Assembly (NCBI GenBank): GCA_903844635.1
Contig: CAIMUF010000081.1
Coordinates: forward strand, 1 to 64,000
Direction: 5' to 3'
From: an uncultured Sulfuricurvum sp.
GTDB taxonomy: Bacteria > Campylobacterota > Campylobacteria > Campylobacterales > Sulfurimonadaceae
Length of the DNA: 64,000 nucleotides
Positions within the stretch are counted from its first letter, which is position 1, and every line of letters begins with the position of its first letter. Below, in pieces: positions 36,215-44,733 of the stretch. The translations under genes were made by a program, and so were the position numbers. Below the pieces are notes generated by a model. That model saw only the letters and a list, made by a program, of their open reading frames with translations. It searched no databases and was not told where the DNA came from.

Positions 36215-36277
36215 GTCATTCCGTGCTTGACACGGAATCTAATACAAAGAGGGATCCCGTATCAAGTACGGGATGAC
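36215..36277. repeat. 63-bp double-palindrome element (GTCATTCCG...GGGATGAC)
   Basis: Two hairpins side by side: ATTCCGTG-CTTGA-CACGGAAT and GATCCCGTA-TCAAG-TACGGGATG, enclosed by terminal GTCAT/ATGAC inverted repeats. It fills almost the whole 71-bp space between the convergent fba and ppiC-like genes, where it can serve as a bidirectional terminator. It looks like a mobile or REP-like intergenic unit, related to simpler copies elsewhere in the window. Confidence 0.75.
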
Positions 36278-36281
36278 GAAG

Positions 36282-37124
36282 TTATTTAGTGTAGGTTATT
36301 TTTGCTTTTGATTTTAGTGCTGACATTTTTTTATCCATATAAACTTTGAACTTATCCATTTTCAATCGTTGCTCAATAAAGTTTTTAACCTCATCAAAAC
36401 TCATCTTTTTTGCTGCCATTTTATCTTCGAGATAGATAACATGATATCCAAATTGACTTTGTACCGGATCGGATGAAATAGAACCCTCTTTCATTGCAAA
36501 TACAGCATCATTAAATGACGGTACCATTTGCCCACGAGGGAAGTAACCTAGATCTCCACCTTTAGCTGCACTTGGTCCTGTTGATTTTGACTTTGCCTGA
36601 GCTATAAATTCTGCTTTGAGTTTATCTCCGCTAAGACCTTTCATACTTTTTATCACAGCTTCTGCATCATCCGACGTTTTAACTAAAATATGACGGGCAT
36701 GCACTTTCTCTTTATCTACAAACTCATCAGGATTTGCATCATAATATGCTTTTACTTCTTTGGCATCTACTTTGATAGCATCAAACTGCTGCTGTTCCCA
36801 GACTTTTGCTGCAAGTTGCATTTTCATACGTTCTGCTAATTTTTGGTATTCAGACTTATATTCTTTAGATTCTAATATTCCTATTTTTTGAGCATCATCG
36901 TATACTAATTGCTGAGCGACCATTCCCTCAATAATACGCTGACGCAGTTCATTTTGCTTATCTGCAGGCAAAGAGTCAAAACGTCCCTGTGTCCCTTCCA
37001 TAAGTACACGGTTCACTTCGTCTGATGTGATGTTATCACCATTTACCGTTGCAAGAACTGCTGCATTGGAAATTGTTGCACTTAATAAAACCCCTAATAC
37101 CCATACGCCAAACTGTCGTCTCAT
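36282..37124 (-). CDS. Periplasmic PpiC-type prolyl isomerase/chaperone (PEB4/SurA-like)
   Basis: A 280-residue secreted protein: signal peptide (about 1-21), SurA-like N-terminal helices (VNGDNITSDEVNRVLMEG...), a parvulin PpiC domain at about 140-235 (HARHILVKTSDDAEAVI, GGDLGYFPRGQMVPSF, GYHVIYLEDK) and a C-terminal helix. It should assist folding of outer-membrane proteins. It resembles C. jejuni PEB4 (Cj0596), which also neighbours fba and nth; here two kinase genes separate it from nth. Confidence 0.9.
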   Translation of the reverse strand: MRRQFGVWVLGVLLSATISNAAVLATVNGDNITSDEVNRVLMEGTQGRFDSLPADKQNELRQRIIEGMVAQQLVYDDAQKIGILESKEYKSEYQKLAERMKMQLAAKVWEQQQFDAIKVDAKEVKAYYDANPDEFVDKEKVHARHILVKTSDDAEAVIKSMKGLSGDKLKAEFIAQAKSKSTGPSAAKGGDLGYFPRGQMVPSFNDAVFAMKEGSISSDPVQSQFGYHVIYLEDKMAAKKMSFDEVKNFIEQRLKMDKFKVYMDKKMSALKSKAKITYTK

Positions 37125-37199
37125 TGTTGTCCTTGTCTAATCTTCGATTGAGCGAATTATATTACAAATAAAACAATATCGTATACAAATTAATCAACG

Positions 37200-39116
37200 T
37201 TAAACGCTTAATGTTTTTCGCTTCTCATAGGTGAGTTCTAAATAGCGATCAATCGTCTGCAATAAAAAGTTTTTATCAATTGGTTTTGCAAGGTGAGCAT
37301 CCAAACCTGCACGAATAATACGTTCACGATCCCCAATCAAGGCATGAGCAGTGAGTGCAATAACAGGTGTAAATCCTCGCTTGTCACGCTTGTCAATTTC
37401 TTTAATCAGTCTATTTGCTGTTAATCCATCCATAACAGGCATATCGATATCCATTAAAACTAGATCAAAGGACTCTTTTAGATAAATATCGACTGCTTTT
37501 TGTCCGTTATCTACGGCTGTGACCGTAAAATTATGCTGTCGTAAAATTGTTTCAAGTAATTTGAGATTAATGAGATTGTCTTCAGCAACCAAAATCTTTG
37601 CATTTTCTATGCTAGCTTCAGGTTTACTCTCTACTGTTACATCAAGAGGTTTTTCTTGTGAAACTGTTTTTCCTAACATAGAGAATACTTTGTGCAGGCT
37701 ACTTGGTAAAAGAGGGGTCATAATAGTTGCTTCAACCGTTTTACGTAAATGTCCCAATTGCTCTTTGGATTTCGAATCCAAAACTGCTACTATTTGTAAG
37801 TTATGATACGTTGCCTTAATAGATTCAACCTGTGATACTGAAAGATGAGGAACATCAATGAGTAAAACGTCACAAAAATTAAGCTCAGGATTCACCAATG
37901 AGGAAACAGAAATTACTTTTAATTTAAGAAGATCTAGATATTTCTCCAACAAAACACTCTGTGTCGAATGAGGTTCATGTGAGTAAAAAGCGATCTTTTT
38001 AGCTTCTATAGTCGATAAATGAGTATTATTATGAATTTCATGAGAGATCCGGAATGAAAACCGTGATCCTCTTCCCACTTCGGAAGCTAGCATCAAATGG
38101 GAATCCATCATATCAATGTACTTATGACTCAAGCTCAATCCAACACCCATTCCATCTTGCCCATGACGTTGATTTTCCCATGCTGATGAAAAAGGTCGAA
38201 GCAGAGTTATCATCCGCCCACTCTCGATCCCTACTCCAGTATCACTCACGGCATATTCCACTTCAATTTTGTTTTCTTCTTGTTTTAAAATTAAAATTTC
38301 AAGAAGTACTTGACCGGAAAACGGAGTAAATTTAATAGCATTTTGAACTAGATTCCGAAGAATAGTCAAGATCTTATCTTGATCACCCATGATCTCTAAT
38401 GGTAATCGAGGATCAATTAAAACACTCCAGCGTATTTCTTTGGCATCAAGCATTTCACTAAACTGCATTGAAAAATTTTCGTATACATCAAAAGGATTAA
38501 AAGGATGTAAATTCGGCTGAATACCTCCTCCTTCAACTTGCATAAGCTCCAAAAGATTTTCAATGTTTCGCATCATTGAAGAGGCACTCTTTCCTGCCAT
38601 ATCAATATATTCTTGTTGCCATGAGCTAAGTGGACTAGAATGTAATAAATCAACAAAACCGATAATAGCGTTCATTGGCGTTCGAAACTCGTGCGATATG
38701 TTGGTTAAAAGTTTCTTTTTAAACCGTTGAAAATAACGTTCTGCAAGCAAAGCTCGCTCCAGTGCTGAGGTATCTCGTAATACAATGGCGACAACAAATT
38801 CATTTCCAGGAACAATTACCTCTGTACGGATCATAACTTCATACGTTTTTGAATTTGTACTGGCTTTACCGCGATATTCCCCTGAGTTGGAAAGGATATA
38901 GGATAATTCTAGTCCTTGGGGATGTAACCAAAACTCAAGAGAAGCGATTAAAGTTATCTCTTCTATTCCAAAGAAATTGAGTAAAAGCTGGTTACTTCCA
39001 CCAACTTCACCTGCAAGGCTGGTATACAAGAAAGGGTCACCATGCGTTGACGCACAGGAGGTGAGCATTCCTAGTTCGCGAGCAAATGTATCTTCAAATA
39101 GACTCGTGTACTTCAT
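37200..39116 (-). CDS. Soluble hybrid histidine kinase with C-terminal receiver (second of a tandem pair)
   Basis: A 638-residue protein with no membrane helix: an N-terminal PAS-like region (about 1-130), HisKA with NISHEFRTPMNAIIGF, an HATPase domain with NAIKFTPFSG and DTGVGI and GVGLSLSHKY, a degenerate receiver-like segment (about 370-480, no acceptor Asp motif), then an intact receiver with DLVLMDIDMPVMDG and the LAKPI lysine. It probably senses an intracellular signal and passes phosphate to an unseen partner. It starts 12 bp after a paralogue and was probably formed by duplication. Confidence 0.9.
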   Translation of the reverse strand: MKYTSLFEDTFARELGMLTSCASTHGDPFLYTSLAGEVGGSNQLLLNFFGIEEITLIASLEFWLHPQGLELSYILSNSGEYRGKASTNSKTYEVMIRTEVIVPGNEFVVAIVLRDTSALERALLAERYFQRFKKKLLTNISHEFRTPMNAIIGFVDLLHSSPLSSWQQEYIDMAGKSASSMMRNIENLLELMQVEGGGIQPNLHPFNPFDVYENFSMQFSEMLDAKEIRWSVLIDPRLPLEIMGDQDKILTILRNLVQNAIKFTPFSGQVLLEILILKQEENKIEVEYAVSDTGVGIESGRMITLLRPFSSAWENQRHGQDGMGVGLSLSHKYIDMMDSHLMLASEVGRGSRFSFRISHEIHNNTHLSTIEAKKIAFYSHEPHSTQSVLLEKYLDLLKLKVISVSSLVNPELNFCDVLLIDVPHLSVSQVESIKATYHNLQIVAVLDSKSKEQLGHLRKTVEATIMTPLLPSSLHKVFSMLGKTVSQEKPLDVTVESKPEASIENAKILVAEDNLINLKLLETILRQHNFTVTAVDNGQKAVDIYLKESFDLVLMDIDMPVMDGLTANRLIKEIDKRDKRGFTPVIALTAHALIGDRERIIRAGLDAHLAKPIDKNFLLQTIDRYLELTYEKRKTLSV

Positions 39117-39128
39117 ATCAAGCTAACC

Positions 39129-41069
39129 TCACTTTGCTACGTGTAAATATTTTTGAAGAATATACTCTAATTTTTCACGAGTAAGAGGCTTAGAAAGATA
39201 GTCATCCAGCCCTTTTTCAAGTATATACTCACGATCGCCTTCCATTGCCAAAGCTGTTAACGCAATAATTGGCATACGTCCGCTTCGCGATGCTCCTTCT
39301 TCTGCTTTTATCTCTTGTGTTGCCAAAATACCATCTTTTATCGGCATGTCGATATCCATAAAAACAATATCAAAACGTTGATTTCTACATACTTCTACCG
39401 CTTCATCTCCATTTGATGTCGTAACAACACTTAATCCATACTCTTTGAGTAAAAGTTTTATAAGCCGCTGATTAATCAAATTGTCTTCAACAACCAACGC
39501 ATGGATTCCTCGTTGTAACTGGGCAATAACAGGTACTTCTTTTTGTGTCAAACGCAAAACTTCTGCCAAATTAGCGAGTAAACTTGTCGGTAATAAAGGT
39601 TTAGACAAAGAATAATCAATGACATGCAGCGTCCGAGCTAACAATCGTTCATGCTGTTCCAATAATAAAACTGTTTTACAGGTTCGCTTCAGCGATGAAA
39701 GCTTCAAAATCCAATCGCTTTTTTCTTGTGAGGCAATAAAATAGACAGCGTCCGTATCGTTAAAAATAGTCTCATCAATCAAATGAGTCTTCGTTACGCT
39801 TACTCCAAAACTACGTAGATAATTGGTCAAATGGTTAGCATCATCAACGCGCTTTTCATCCAATAAAACTACTTTTACACTATGCTCATTAATCATTCGC
39901 ATTGCCTGATCAGATGAACCTTCAAGTGTCAATGCAAAACTAAACGATGATCCGCGCCCCTCTTCACTCGTAATTTTTAGCTCACCACCCATGAGATTAA
40001 TCAATCCGTGAGAAAGACTTAATCCAACACCAAGTCGATTATCCGCATGATCACCAGAGACAAAAGGTCGTGTAATAAAACCAAGATCCCCTTTACTAAT
40101 TCCCTTACCGGTATCTTTGACATTAAATCCAATATTACTGCTGCCTGTCGTATTACGTTTTAAAAGTTTAATTTCAATCGTAATACGTCCTTGAGGTGCT
40201 GTGAATTTTAAAGCATTATTATAAAGGTTACTCAGAGCCTGCTTGATTTTTCGAATATCTCCCGTCAAATGCGTTGGAAGCTTAGGGTCAATAAAGAGCA
40301 TAACCCCAACGCCTTTATCATTACCTAGAGAAACACAGCCAAGGGCAAATTCTTCCATTTCAGCAATAATGTTAAAATCAACCTTACTGATAGTTAAACG
40401 CCCTGTTTGCATTTGTGCAAGATCAAGTAAGTTTTCAATATTGGACATCAGATTTCGAGCAGAGCCCTGAACAGAATGTATATATTCCAGTTGCGTATCC
40501 GTAGGGGAAGTTTTCGATAAAAGATCCACAAACCCTAGAATTCCATTCATGGGTGTTCTGAATTCATGTCCGATATTCGCTAAAAATTTCGTTTTAAGGG
40601 CTTCAACTTGTACCACTTCTTCTTTGAGACTGACAATGCTTGTTTTATCTTCCAATCGTAAAAGGTACAAATCACTTGATCCTTGACGCAACATGGTTGA
40701 GGTTGCCAACATCGCGCGGCGCTTTCCTTCGGAATCTGTAATACCAAGTCCATATCCATGTGGACAATGGGTACGAATATAATCCAGCCAGCTTTTATCG
40801 TATTCGGTAAATACTTCTTCATCTTCATCACTAAAAAGCTCACGTATACTTTCATATTTTGTACGAAGTTCTTCAATATTTTTTACTGGAACTAAATTAA
40901 AAAAAGCTTTGTTAGCTCCTATCCATCCACTCTCTTTGGTGAAAAATAAAATTGCACTGGGATCTGTATCTAAGACTTTATAAAAAAGCTCTTTGTCAAT
41001 ATTATGATCGAGATCATCCTTATCCTCACGATGTCCAAAAAGATTCATAATCCACTTTTTAAGTTCCAA
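39129..41069 (-). CDS. Soluble hybrid histidine kinase with C-terminal receiver (first of a tandem pair)
   Basis: A 646-residue paralogue of the next gene: PAS-like domain (about 25-150), HisKA with NIGHEFRTPMNGILGF, HATPase with NALKFTAPQG, DTGKGI and GVGLSLSHGL, a degenerate middle receiver (about 395-500) and an intact receiver with DIVFMDIDMPIKDG and LSKPL. No membrane segment. No response regulator with an output domain lies beside the pair, so a phosphotransfer protein or a distant regulator is needed. Confidence 0.9.
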   Translation of the reverse strand: MELKKWIMNLFGHREDKDDLDHNIDKELFYKVLDTDPSAILFFTKESGWIGANKAFFNLVPVKNIEELRTKYESIRELFSDEDEEVFTEYDKSWLDYIRTHCPHGYGLGITDSEGKRRAMLATSTMLRQGSSDLYLLRLEDKTSIVSLKEEVVQVEALKTKFLANIGHEFRTPMNGILGFVDLLSKTSPTDTQLEYIHSVQGSARNLMSNIENLLDLAQMQTGRLTISKVDFNIIAEMEEFALGCVSLGNDKGVGVMLFIDPKLPTHLTGDIRKIKQALSNLYNNALKFTAPQGRITIEIKLLKRNTTGSSNIGFNVKDTGKGISKGDLGFITRPFVSGDHADNRLGVGLSLSHGLINLMGGELKITSEEGRGSSFSFALTLEGSSDQAMRMINEHSVKVVLLDEKRVDDANHLTNYLRSFGVSVTKTHLIDETIFNDTDAVYFIASQEKSDWILKLSSLKRTCKTVLLLEQHERLLARTLHVIDYSLSKPLLPTSLLANLAEVLRLTQKEVPVIAQLQRGIHALVVEDNLINQRLIKLLLKEYGLSVVTTSNGDEAVEVCRNQRFDIVFMDIDMPIKDGILATQEIKAEEGASRSGRMPIIALTALAMEGDREYILEKGLDDYLSKPLTREKLEYILQKYLHVAK

Positions 41070-41227
41070 TACAGGCTCCTGTTTACTAAATTTATAGTCG
41101 TTTGTCGCTTATTGTAACACAAAATTCTCACACGTACTTTATTAATAATCATTTTAATCTATTTAAGTATTCTCGGTGTGTAAAAATTGGTGATACAATA
41201 CCAAAAAAAAATGGATTGAACCTTCCC

Positions 41228-41875
41228 TTGAAAAAAGCAACCAAAAAAGAAATTGAAGAGATCAAGCAGATCCTATTAGATAAATACAGTGATGCCGTAA
41301 CCGAACTCACCTATAAAAATGCCTACGAATTAGTCATCGCGGTTGCTCTCTCTGCACAATGTACCGATAAACGTGTTAACCTGATAACACCCGCACTTTT
41401 TAAGTCATATCCAACGCCGCAAGCTTTAGCAAAAGCCGATTTAACTCATGTCAAAAGTCTCATCCAAACCTGCTCTTTTTTCAACAATAAAGCGGTTAAC
41501 CTTATTGCCATGGCCCACAGAGTCGTCGAGGTTTATGGAGGAGAAATTCCTTTAGATGAAAAGGAACTTATGACCCTCGCAGGTGTTGGACAAAAAACAG
41601 CCCATGTGGTCTTAATCGAATACACACAAGCCAATCTTATGGCCGTAGACACACACGTATTTCGTGTCAGTCACAGACTGGGTCTGAGTGATGACTTAAC
41701 CCCTGCCACTACCGAAGCCACTTTGGTCAAAAAATTCAAAACAGGGTTGCATCAGTTGCATCAGGGAATGGTACTCTTCGGTCGTTATATTTGTACCGCA
41801 AAAAATCCAAAATGCGAGGATGGGTGTTTTTTACAAAACTACTGTAAAACCAAGGAAAGCTTTAAACCCAGATAA
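41228..41875 (+). CDS. nth: Endonuclease III
   Basis: A 215-residue base-excision DNA glycosylase/AP lyase from TTG 41228. It has the helix-hairpin-helix LAGVGQKTAHVVL with the catalytic Lys and VDTHVFRVSHRLG with the catalytic Asp. The C-terminal cluster is C-x6-C-x3-C-x5-C (CTAKNPKCEDGC...C), one residue longer in the middle than the C-x6-C-x2-C-x5-C of E. coli Nth. The start is uncertain: TTG 41216 and TTG 41228 are both in frame; the tracked ORF start lies upstream of a TACAAT box at about 41194. Confidence 0.9.
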   Translation: MKKATKKEIEEIKQILLDKYSDAVTELTYKNAYELVIAVALSAQCTDKRVNLITPALFKSYPTPQALAKADLTHVKSLIQTCSFFNNKAVNLIAMAHRVVEVYGGEIPLDEKELMTLAGVGQKTAHVVLIEYTQANLMAVDTHVFRVSHRLGLSDDLTPATTEATLVKKFKTGLHQLHQGMVLFGRYICTAKNPKCEDGCFLQNYCKTKESFKPR

Positions 41876-41877
41876 GC

Positions 41878-41883
41878 TACAAT
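41878..41883 (+). promoter_or_regulatory. Candidate -10 box of a leaderless lipoprotein gene
   Basis: TACAAT lies only 5 nt before the lipoprotein ATG at 41889, inside the end of nth. If used, transcription would start at the ATG itself. Similar spacing is seen at hemW and cmoA. Confidence 0.3.
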
Positions 41884-41888
41884 TTCTC

Positions 41889-42107
41889 ATGATAAAATTT
41901 ATACTAATTTGGTTATTCGCATTGATAATGTTTTCGGGATGTTTCAATGAGCGTGGTGTTAGCATGCGTTATTACAATGATTGTGAAGAGTTTTATGATT
42001 CACAAGGATATTATCATAAAAAATGTGACGACAATCTACTCAACTACAGTGATGTTAAAAAAGCTTTTACCCCTTCAAATTCTGAAGTCTCATCTAAAGT
42101 TTGGTAA
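41889..42107 (+). CDS. Small putative lipoprotein
   Basis: A 72-residue protein from ATG 41889: MIKF, a hydrophobic stretch and a lipobox-like FSGC at about residues 15-18, so the mature protein would start at Cys18 with a lipid anchor. The remainder (RYYNDCEEFYDSQGYYHKKC) is Tyr/Asp rich with two more Cys that could pair. No ribosome site is apparent. It lies between nth and cmoA. Function unknown; the ORF track's longer version overlaps the end of nth. Confidence 0.6.
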   Translation: MIKFILIWLFALIMFSGCFNERGVSMRYYNDCEEFYDSQGYYHKKCDDNLLNYSDVKKAFTPSNSEVSSKVW

Positions 42108-42113
42108 AGAGGG

Positions 42114-42830
42114 TTATTTACACGCAATAAAAGTGGCAAAATTTGCCCACTGAAACAAGACATCACAGCTTGAAAATCCACTTTTTTTGACCATTGCACT
42201 GTTTTCCTCTACCGTGTAAGGTATCAGTACGTTTTCGAGGGCTTCACGCTTTTGGACAATTTCGTATTCACTGTAGCCTTGAACTTTTTTATAATCGTAA
42301 TAACAATCGATTAGCTGCTTGTTAAGGGTAGCGTTTTCACTCAGCACTTTTTCGCTAAAAATAAAAACGCCCCCTTCTTCAAGTGAGTCATATATTTTTT
42401 GAACCAATTTTTCTCTCATCATCGGACGGACGAACTGTAAGGTATAGTTGCATACAATAGCTCGTGTTAGTCCAAAAGGATATTCTAAAATATCACCTTC
42501 GACAAGATGGATTTTTGATTGATACACTTCAAGTTTTTTGTGTGCATGCTCAATCATGGCATGCGAATTATCGATACCAATCAGCTCACACTTATCGGAT
42601 GCACTCACCCCTCGCTCAATTTGAAGAAGAAGTGACGCAGTCGAGCATCCCAAATCAATAACTCGTCCCCCCTCACTAAGAACATTACAACAAAATCGAC
42701 TAGTCAATTGCTGTGATTCTTTGTAAAAAGGGACAGAACGGCTCAGCATATCATCAAAAACAGCTGCTACATCGGCATCGAATTCAAATTGCTTGGAAAT
42801 AGGTTTAGTAAAAAGAGTATCAGTGTTCAT
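42114..42830 (-). CDS. cmoA: Carboxy-S-adenosyl-L-methionine synthase
   Basis: A 238-residue Rossmann methyltransferase-fold protein matching CmoA: FDDMLSRSVPFYKE, the SAM motif VIDLGCSTASLL, IGIDNSHAMIEHA, CNYTLQFV and a SEKVL segment. It makes carboxy-SAM from SAM and prephenate, used by CmoB to form cmo5U34 in tRNA. ATG 42830 is preferred because TATAAT at 42843-42838 overlaps the alternative ATG at 42839; the transcript may be leaderless. The 258-bp spacer before it is highly structured. Confidence 0.9.
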   Translation of the reverse strand: MNTDTLFTKPISKQFEFDADVAAVFDDMLSRSVPFYKESQQLTSRFCCNVLSEGGRVIDLGCSTASLLLQIERGVSASDKCELIGIDNSHAMIEHAHKKLEVYQSKIHLVEGDILEYPFGLTRAIVCNYTLQFVRPMMREKLVQKIYDSLEEGGVFIFSEKVLSENATLNKQLIDCYYDYKKVQGYSEYEIVQKREALENVLIPYTVEENSAMVKKSGFSSCDVLFQWANFATFIACK

Positions 42831-42837
42831 AAGTGCC

Positions 42838-42843
42838 ATTATA
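42838..42843 (-). promoter_or_regulatory. Candidate -10 box of cmoA
   Basis: TATAAT on the minus strand ends 7 nt before ATG 42830 and overlaps ATG 42839. This favours the inner start and a leaderless message. The -35 region is weak. Confidence 0.35.
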
Positions 42844-42847
42844 GCTA

Positions 42848-42938
42848 AATGTGGATTTTTTTGAGGGAGGGGTCGCGACGAAACAACACTTTTGCTCCCC
42901 CCTCAACATCTGCCATAAAGCAAAAGTCAATCCACATT
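42848..42938. repeat. Nested inverted repeats upstream of cmoA
   Basis: An outer perfect 10-bp inverted repeat (AATGTGGATT 42848-42857; AATCCACATT 42929-42938) encloses two further pairs: TTGAGGGAGG/CCCCCCTCAA (42861-42870 with 42897-42906, one mismatch) and ACTTTTGCT/AGCAAAAGT (42888-42896 with 42919-42927, perfect). The two inner pairs interlock, so they exclude each other or form a pseudoknot-like fold. No reading frame explains it. It could be a structured RNA, a mobile-element scar or a regulatory leader. Confidence 0.65.
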
Positions 42939-42970
42939 CAAAATCTTACGTTACATATCATATCCACATG

Positions 42971-43080
42971 GGGTGCTTTTCTTGAAAATTCAACCCTAAA
43001 CTTCATTCGTCAAGAGATTGCGGTGCTTTTACTTTAGATCAGTTAGCTTGTGCATCTTTGAATTCTCAAGAAAAGCACCC
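42971..43080. repeat. 110-bp element with 23-bp near-perfect terminal inverted repeats
   Basis: Left arm begins GGGTGCTTTTCTTGA (42971-42993) and right arm ends TCAAGAAAAGCACCC (43058-43080); 22 of 23 positions pair. The 64-bp interior contains another partial copy of the arm (GGTGCTTTT at about 43022). It resembles a miniature inverted-repeat element or a large stem-loop RNA. No clear target-site duplication is visible. It stands 17 bp beyond the pyk stop codon and might also end pyk transcription. Confidence 0.7.
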
Positions 43081-43097
43081 TATGTACGTAAAGTCAA

Positions 43098-44594
43098 TTA
43101 AAACAGCGATGGAATAATTTCATGAACTTTTTTCGATTTTGAAGATGAAACTTTAGATGTGCCAAAGAAACTGATCTCATGTTCTCTTAAAATACGAATG
43201 AGATTCGTTGTCCCTTGCACCCCGACAGGATCTCCTGCCGTAAAAATATAAGTTTGCGTTTTATCTATAATATTACGTGCTAATCCACGACTGATAATAT
43301 CACTCAGCATCTCTTCGAGTTTTGCTTTTTTGGTTAAGTATGCTGGAATTACTCCCCATACTAAGGTTAACAGTCGTGCTACACGTTCATCATGAGTCGC
43401 CGCGTAAATAGTCATTTCAGGGCGATAACGGGCAAGTTTTTTTGCTGATTGCCCCGAGGTTGTCATAGCAATAATTCCTACTGCATGAAGCGCATCTCCC
43501 AATCGCACAGCAGATTCGTTAATAATATCCATTGGATCATGCGGTCTAAATTCAGCAAATTTATCAAAAGGATAGATTTCTTCAATCGATTGTATGGTAT
43601 TAACCATTGTCTCAACCACCAAAATTGGATTATCCCCTACCGCTGACTCTTCTGAGAGCATTACCGCATCCGTACCATCTAAAACAGCATTCGCTACATC
43701 ACTAATTTCAGCACGAGTTGCTGTCTCATTTTGAGTCATTGAAAGTAACATCTGCGTTGCCGTGATTACCGGTTTTGAACGTTCATTAGCTTTACGAATT
43801 AACATTTTCTGAATCGTCGGTACTTGATAATAAGGAACTTCGATCCCCAAATCACCGCGAGCTACCATCAATCCATCTGAATGTTCTAAAATGTCATCAA
43901 TATTTTCAACCGCATCAAATTTTTCAATTTTTGCAAACAGTTGCACCTCTCCGCCAAGAGAACGAACGATTTCACGTGCCCTAATCATATCCAATCCATT
44001 TTGTACAAAAGAGATTGCCATAAAATCAACGCCATTAGCAACGCCCCACGCCATATCTTCTTGATCTTTAGCGGTCAAAATATCAATACCCAAACGAGTA
44101 TTAGGAAAATTTATCCCCTTGCGTGAGTTTAACTTCCCATTGTTTTCAATTTCTGCTTGAACAAACCTATCTTCACACGACACAATACGTGCTCTGATAT
44201 TTCCATCATGCAAATAGATGGAATCCCCTACATTGAGTAAGTCTAAAATACTGTTTTCATTGATAGACACCGTGTAGTGATGTTCACCTATACGCTCGCC
44301 CTCAATCGGATCTCGATAAAAATCGAGCCTGTCCTTCGGATGAAGATGAAACTCTTCCCTTAAGGCTCCAATTCGGATTTTTGGACCGCTAATATCTTGC
44401 AAAACACCTACAATCAATCCGGTTTTATTCATTGAACTACGAATATTTGCAAGAACTTTTGAATGATAGTCATGTGTTCCGTGTGAAAAATTCAAACGAA
44501 ATACATTTACACCTGAGAGTATCATCTGCGATAACACTTCTACACTATCTGAAGATGGTCCTACCGTAGCTACTATTTTGGTCCGCTTTTGCAT
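43098..44594 (-). CDS. pyk: Pyruvate kinase
   Basis: A 498-residue pyruvate kinase: KRTKIVATVGPSS, VFRLNFSHG, the active-site segment MVARGDLGIEVPYYQVP with ATQMLLSM, and a C-terminal allosteric domain. The final tail (SSKSKKVHEIIPSLF) extends somewhat beyond usual family ends. It makes pyruvate and ATP from phosphoenolpyruvate. ATG 44594 was chosen because GGAGAAAGT precedes it and the family starts near MQKRTKI; the tracked ORF is 15 residues longer. Confidence 0.95.
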   Translation of the reverse strand: MQKRTKIVATVGPSSDSVEVLSQMILSGVNVFRLNFSHGTHDYHSKVLANIRSSMNKTGLIVGVLQDISGPKIRIGALREEFHLHPKDRLDFYRDPIEGERIGEHHYTVSINENSILDLLNVGDSIYLHDGNIRARIVSCEDRFVQAEIENNGKLNSRKGINFPNTRLGIDILTAKDQEDMAWGVANGVDFMAISFVQNGLDMIRAREIVRSLGGEVQLFAKIEKFDAVENIDDILEHSDGLMVARGDLGIEVPYYQVPTIQKMLIRKANERSKPVITATQMLLSMTQNETATRAEISDVANAVLDGTDAVMLSEESAVGDNPILVVETMVNTIQSIEEIYPFDKFAEFRPHDPMDIINESAVRLGDALHAVGIIAMTTSGQSAKKLARYRPEMTIYAATHDERVARLLTLVWGVIPAYLTKKAKLEEMLSDIISRGLARNIIDKTQTYIFTAGDPVGVQGTTNLIRILREHEISFFGTSKVSSSKSKKVHEIIPSLF

Positions 44595-44733
44595 ACTTTC
44601 TCCATCCATCAAATGTGTAAATTTTAGGGATATTAGCATATTTTTACTACAGTAAAATCAATCTCAGGGATTTTAGAGGTGGTTTCCTATAAAATGGACA
44701 CTATATTCATTGATTTGGAAACAGCACACACAA

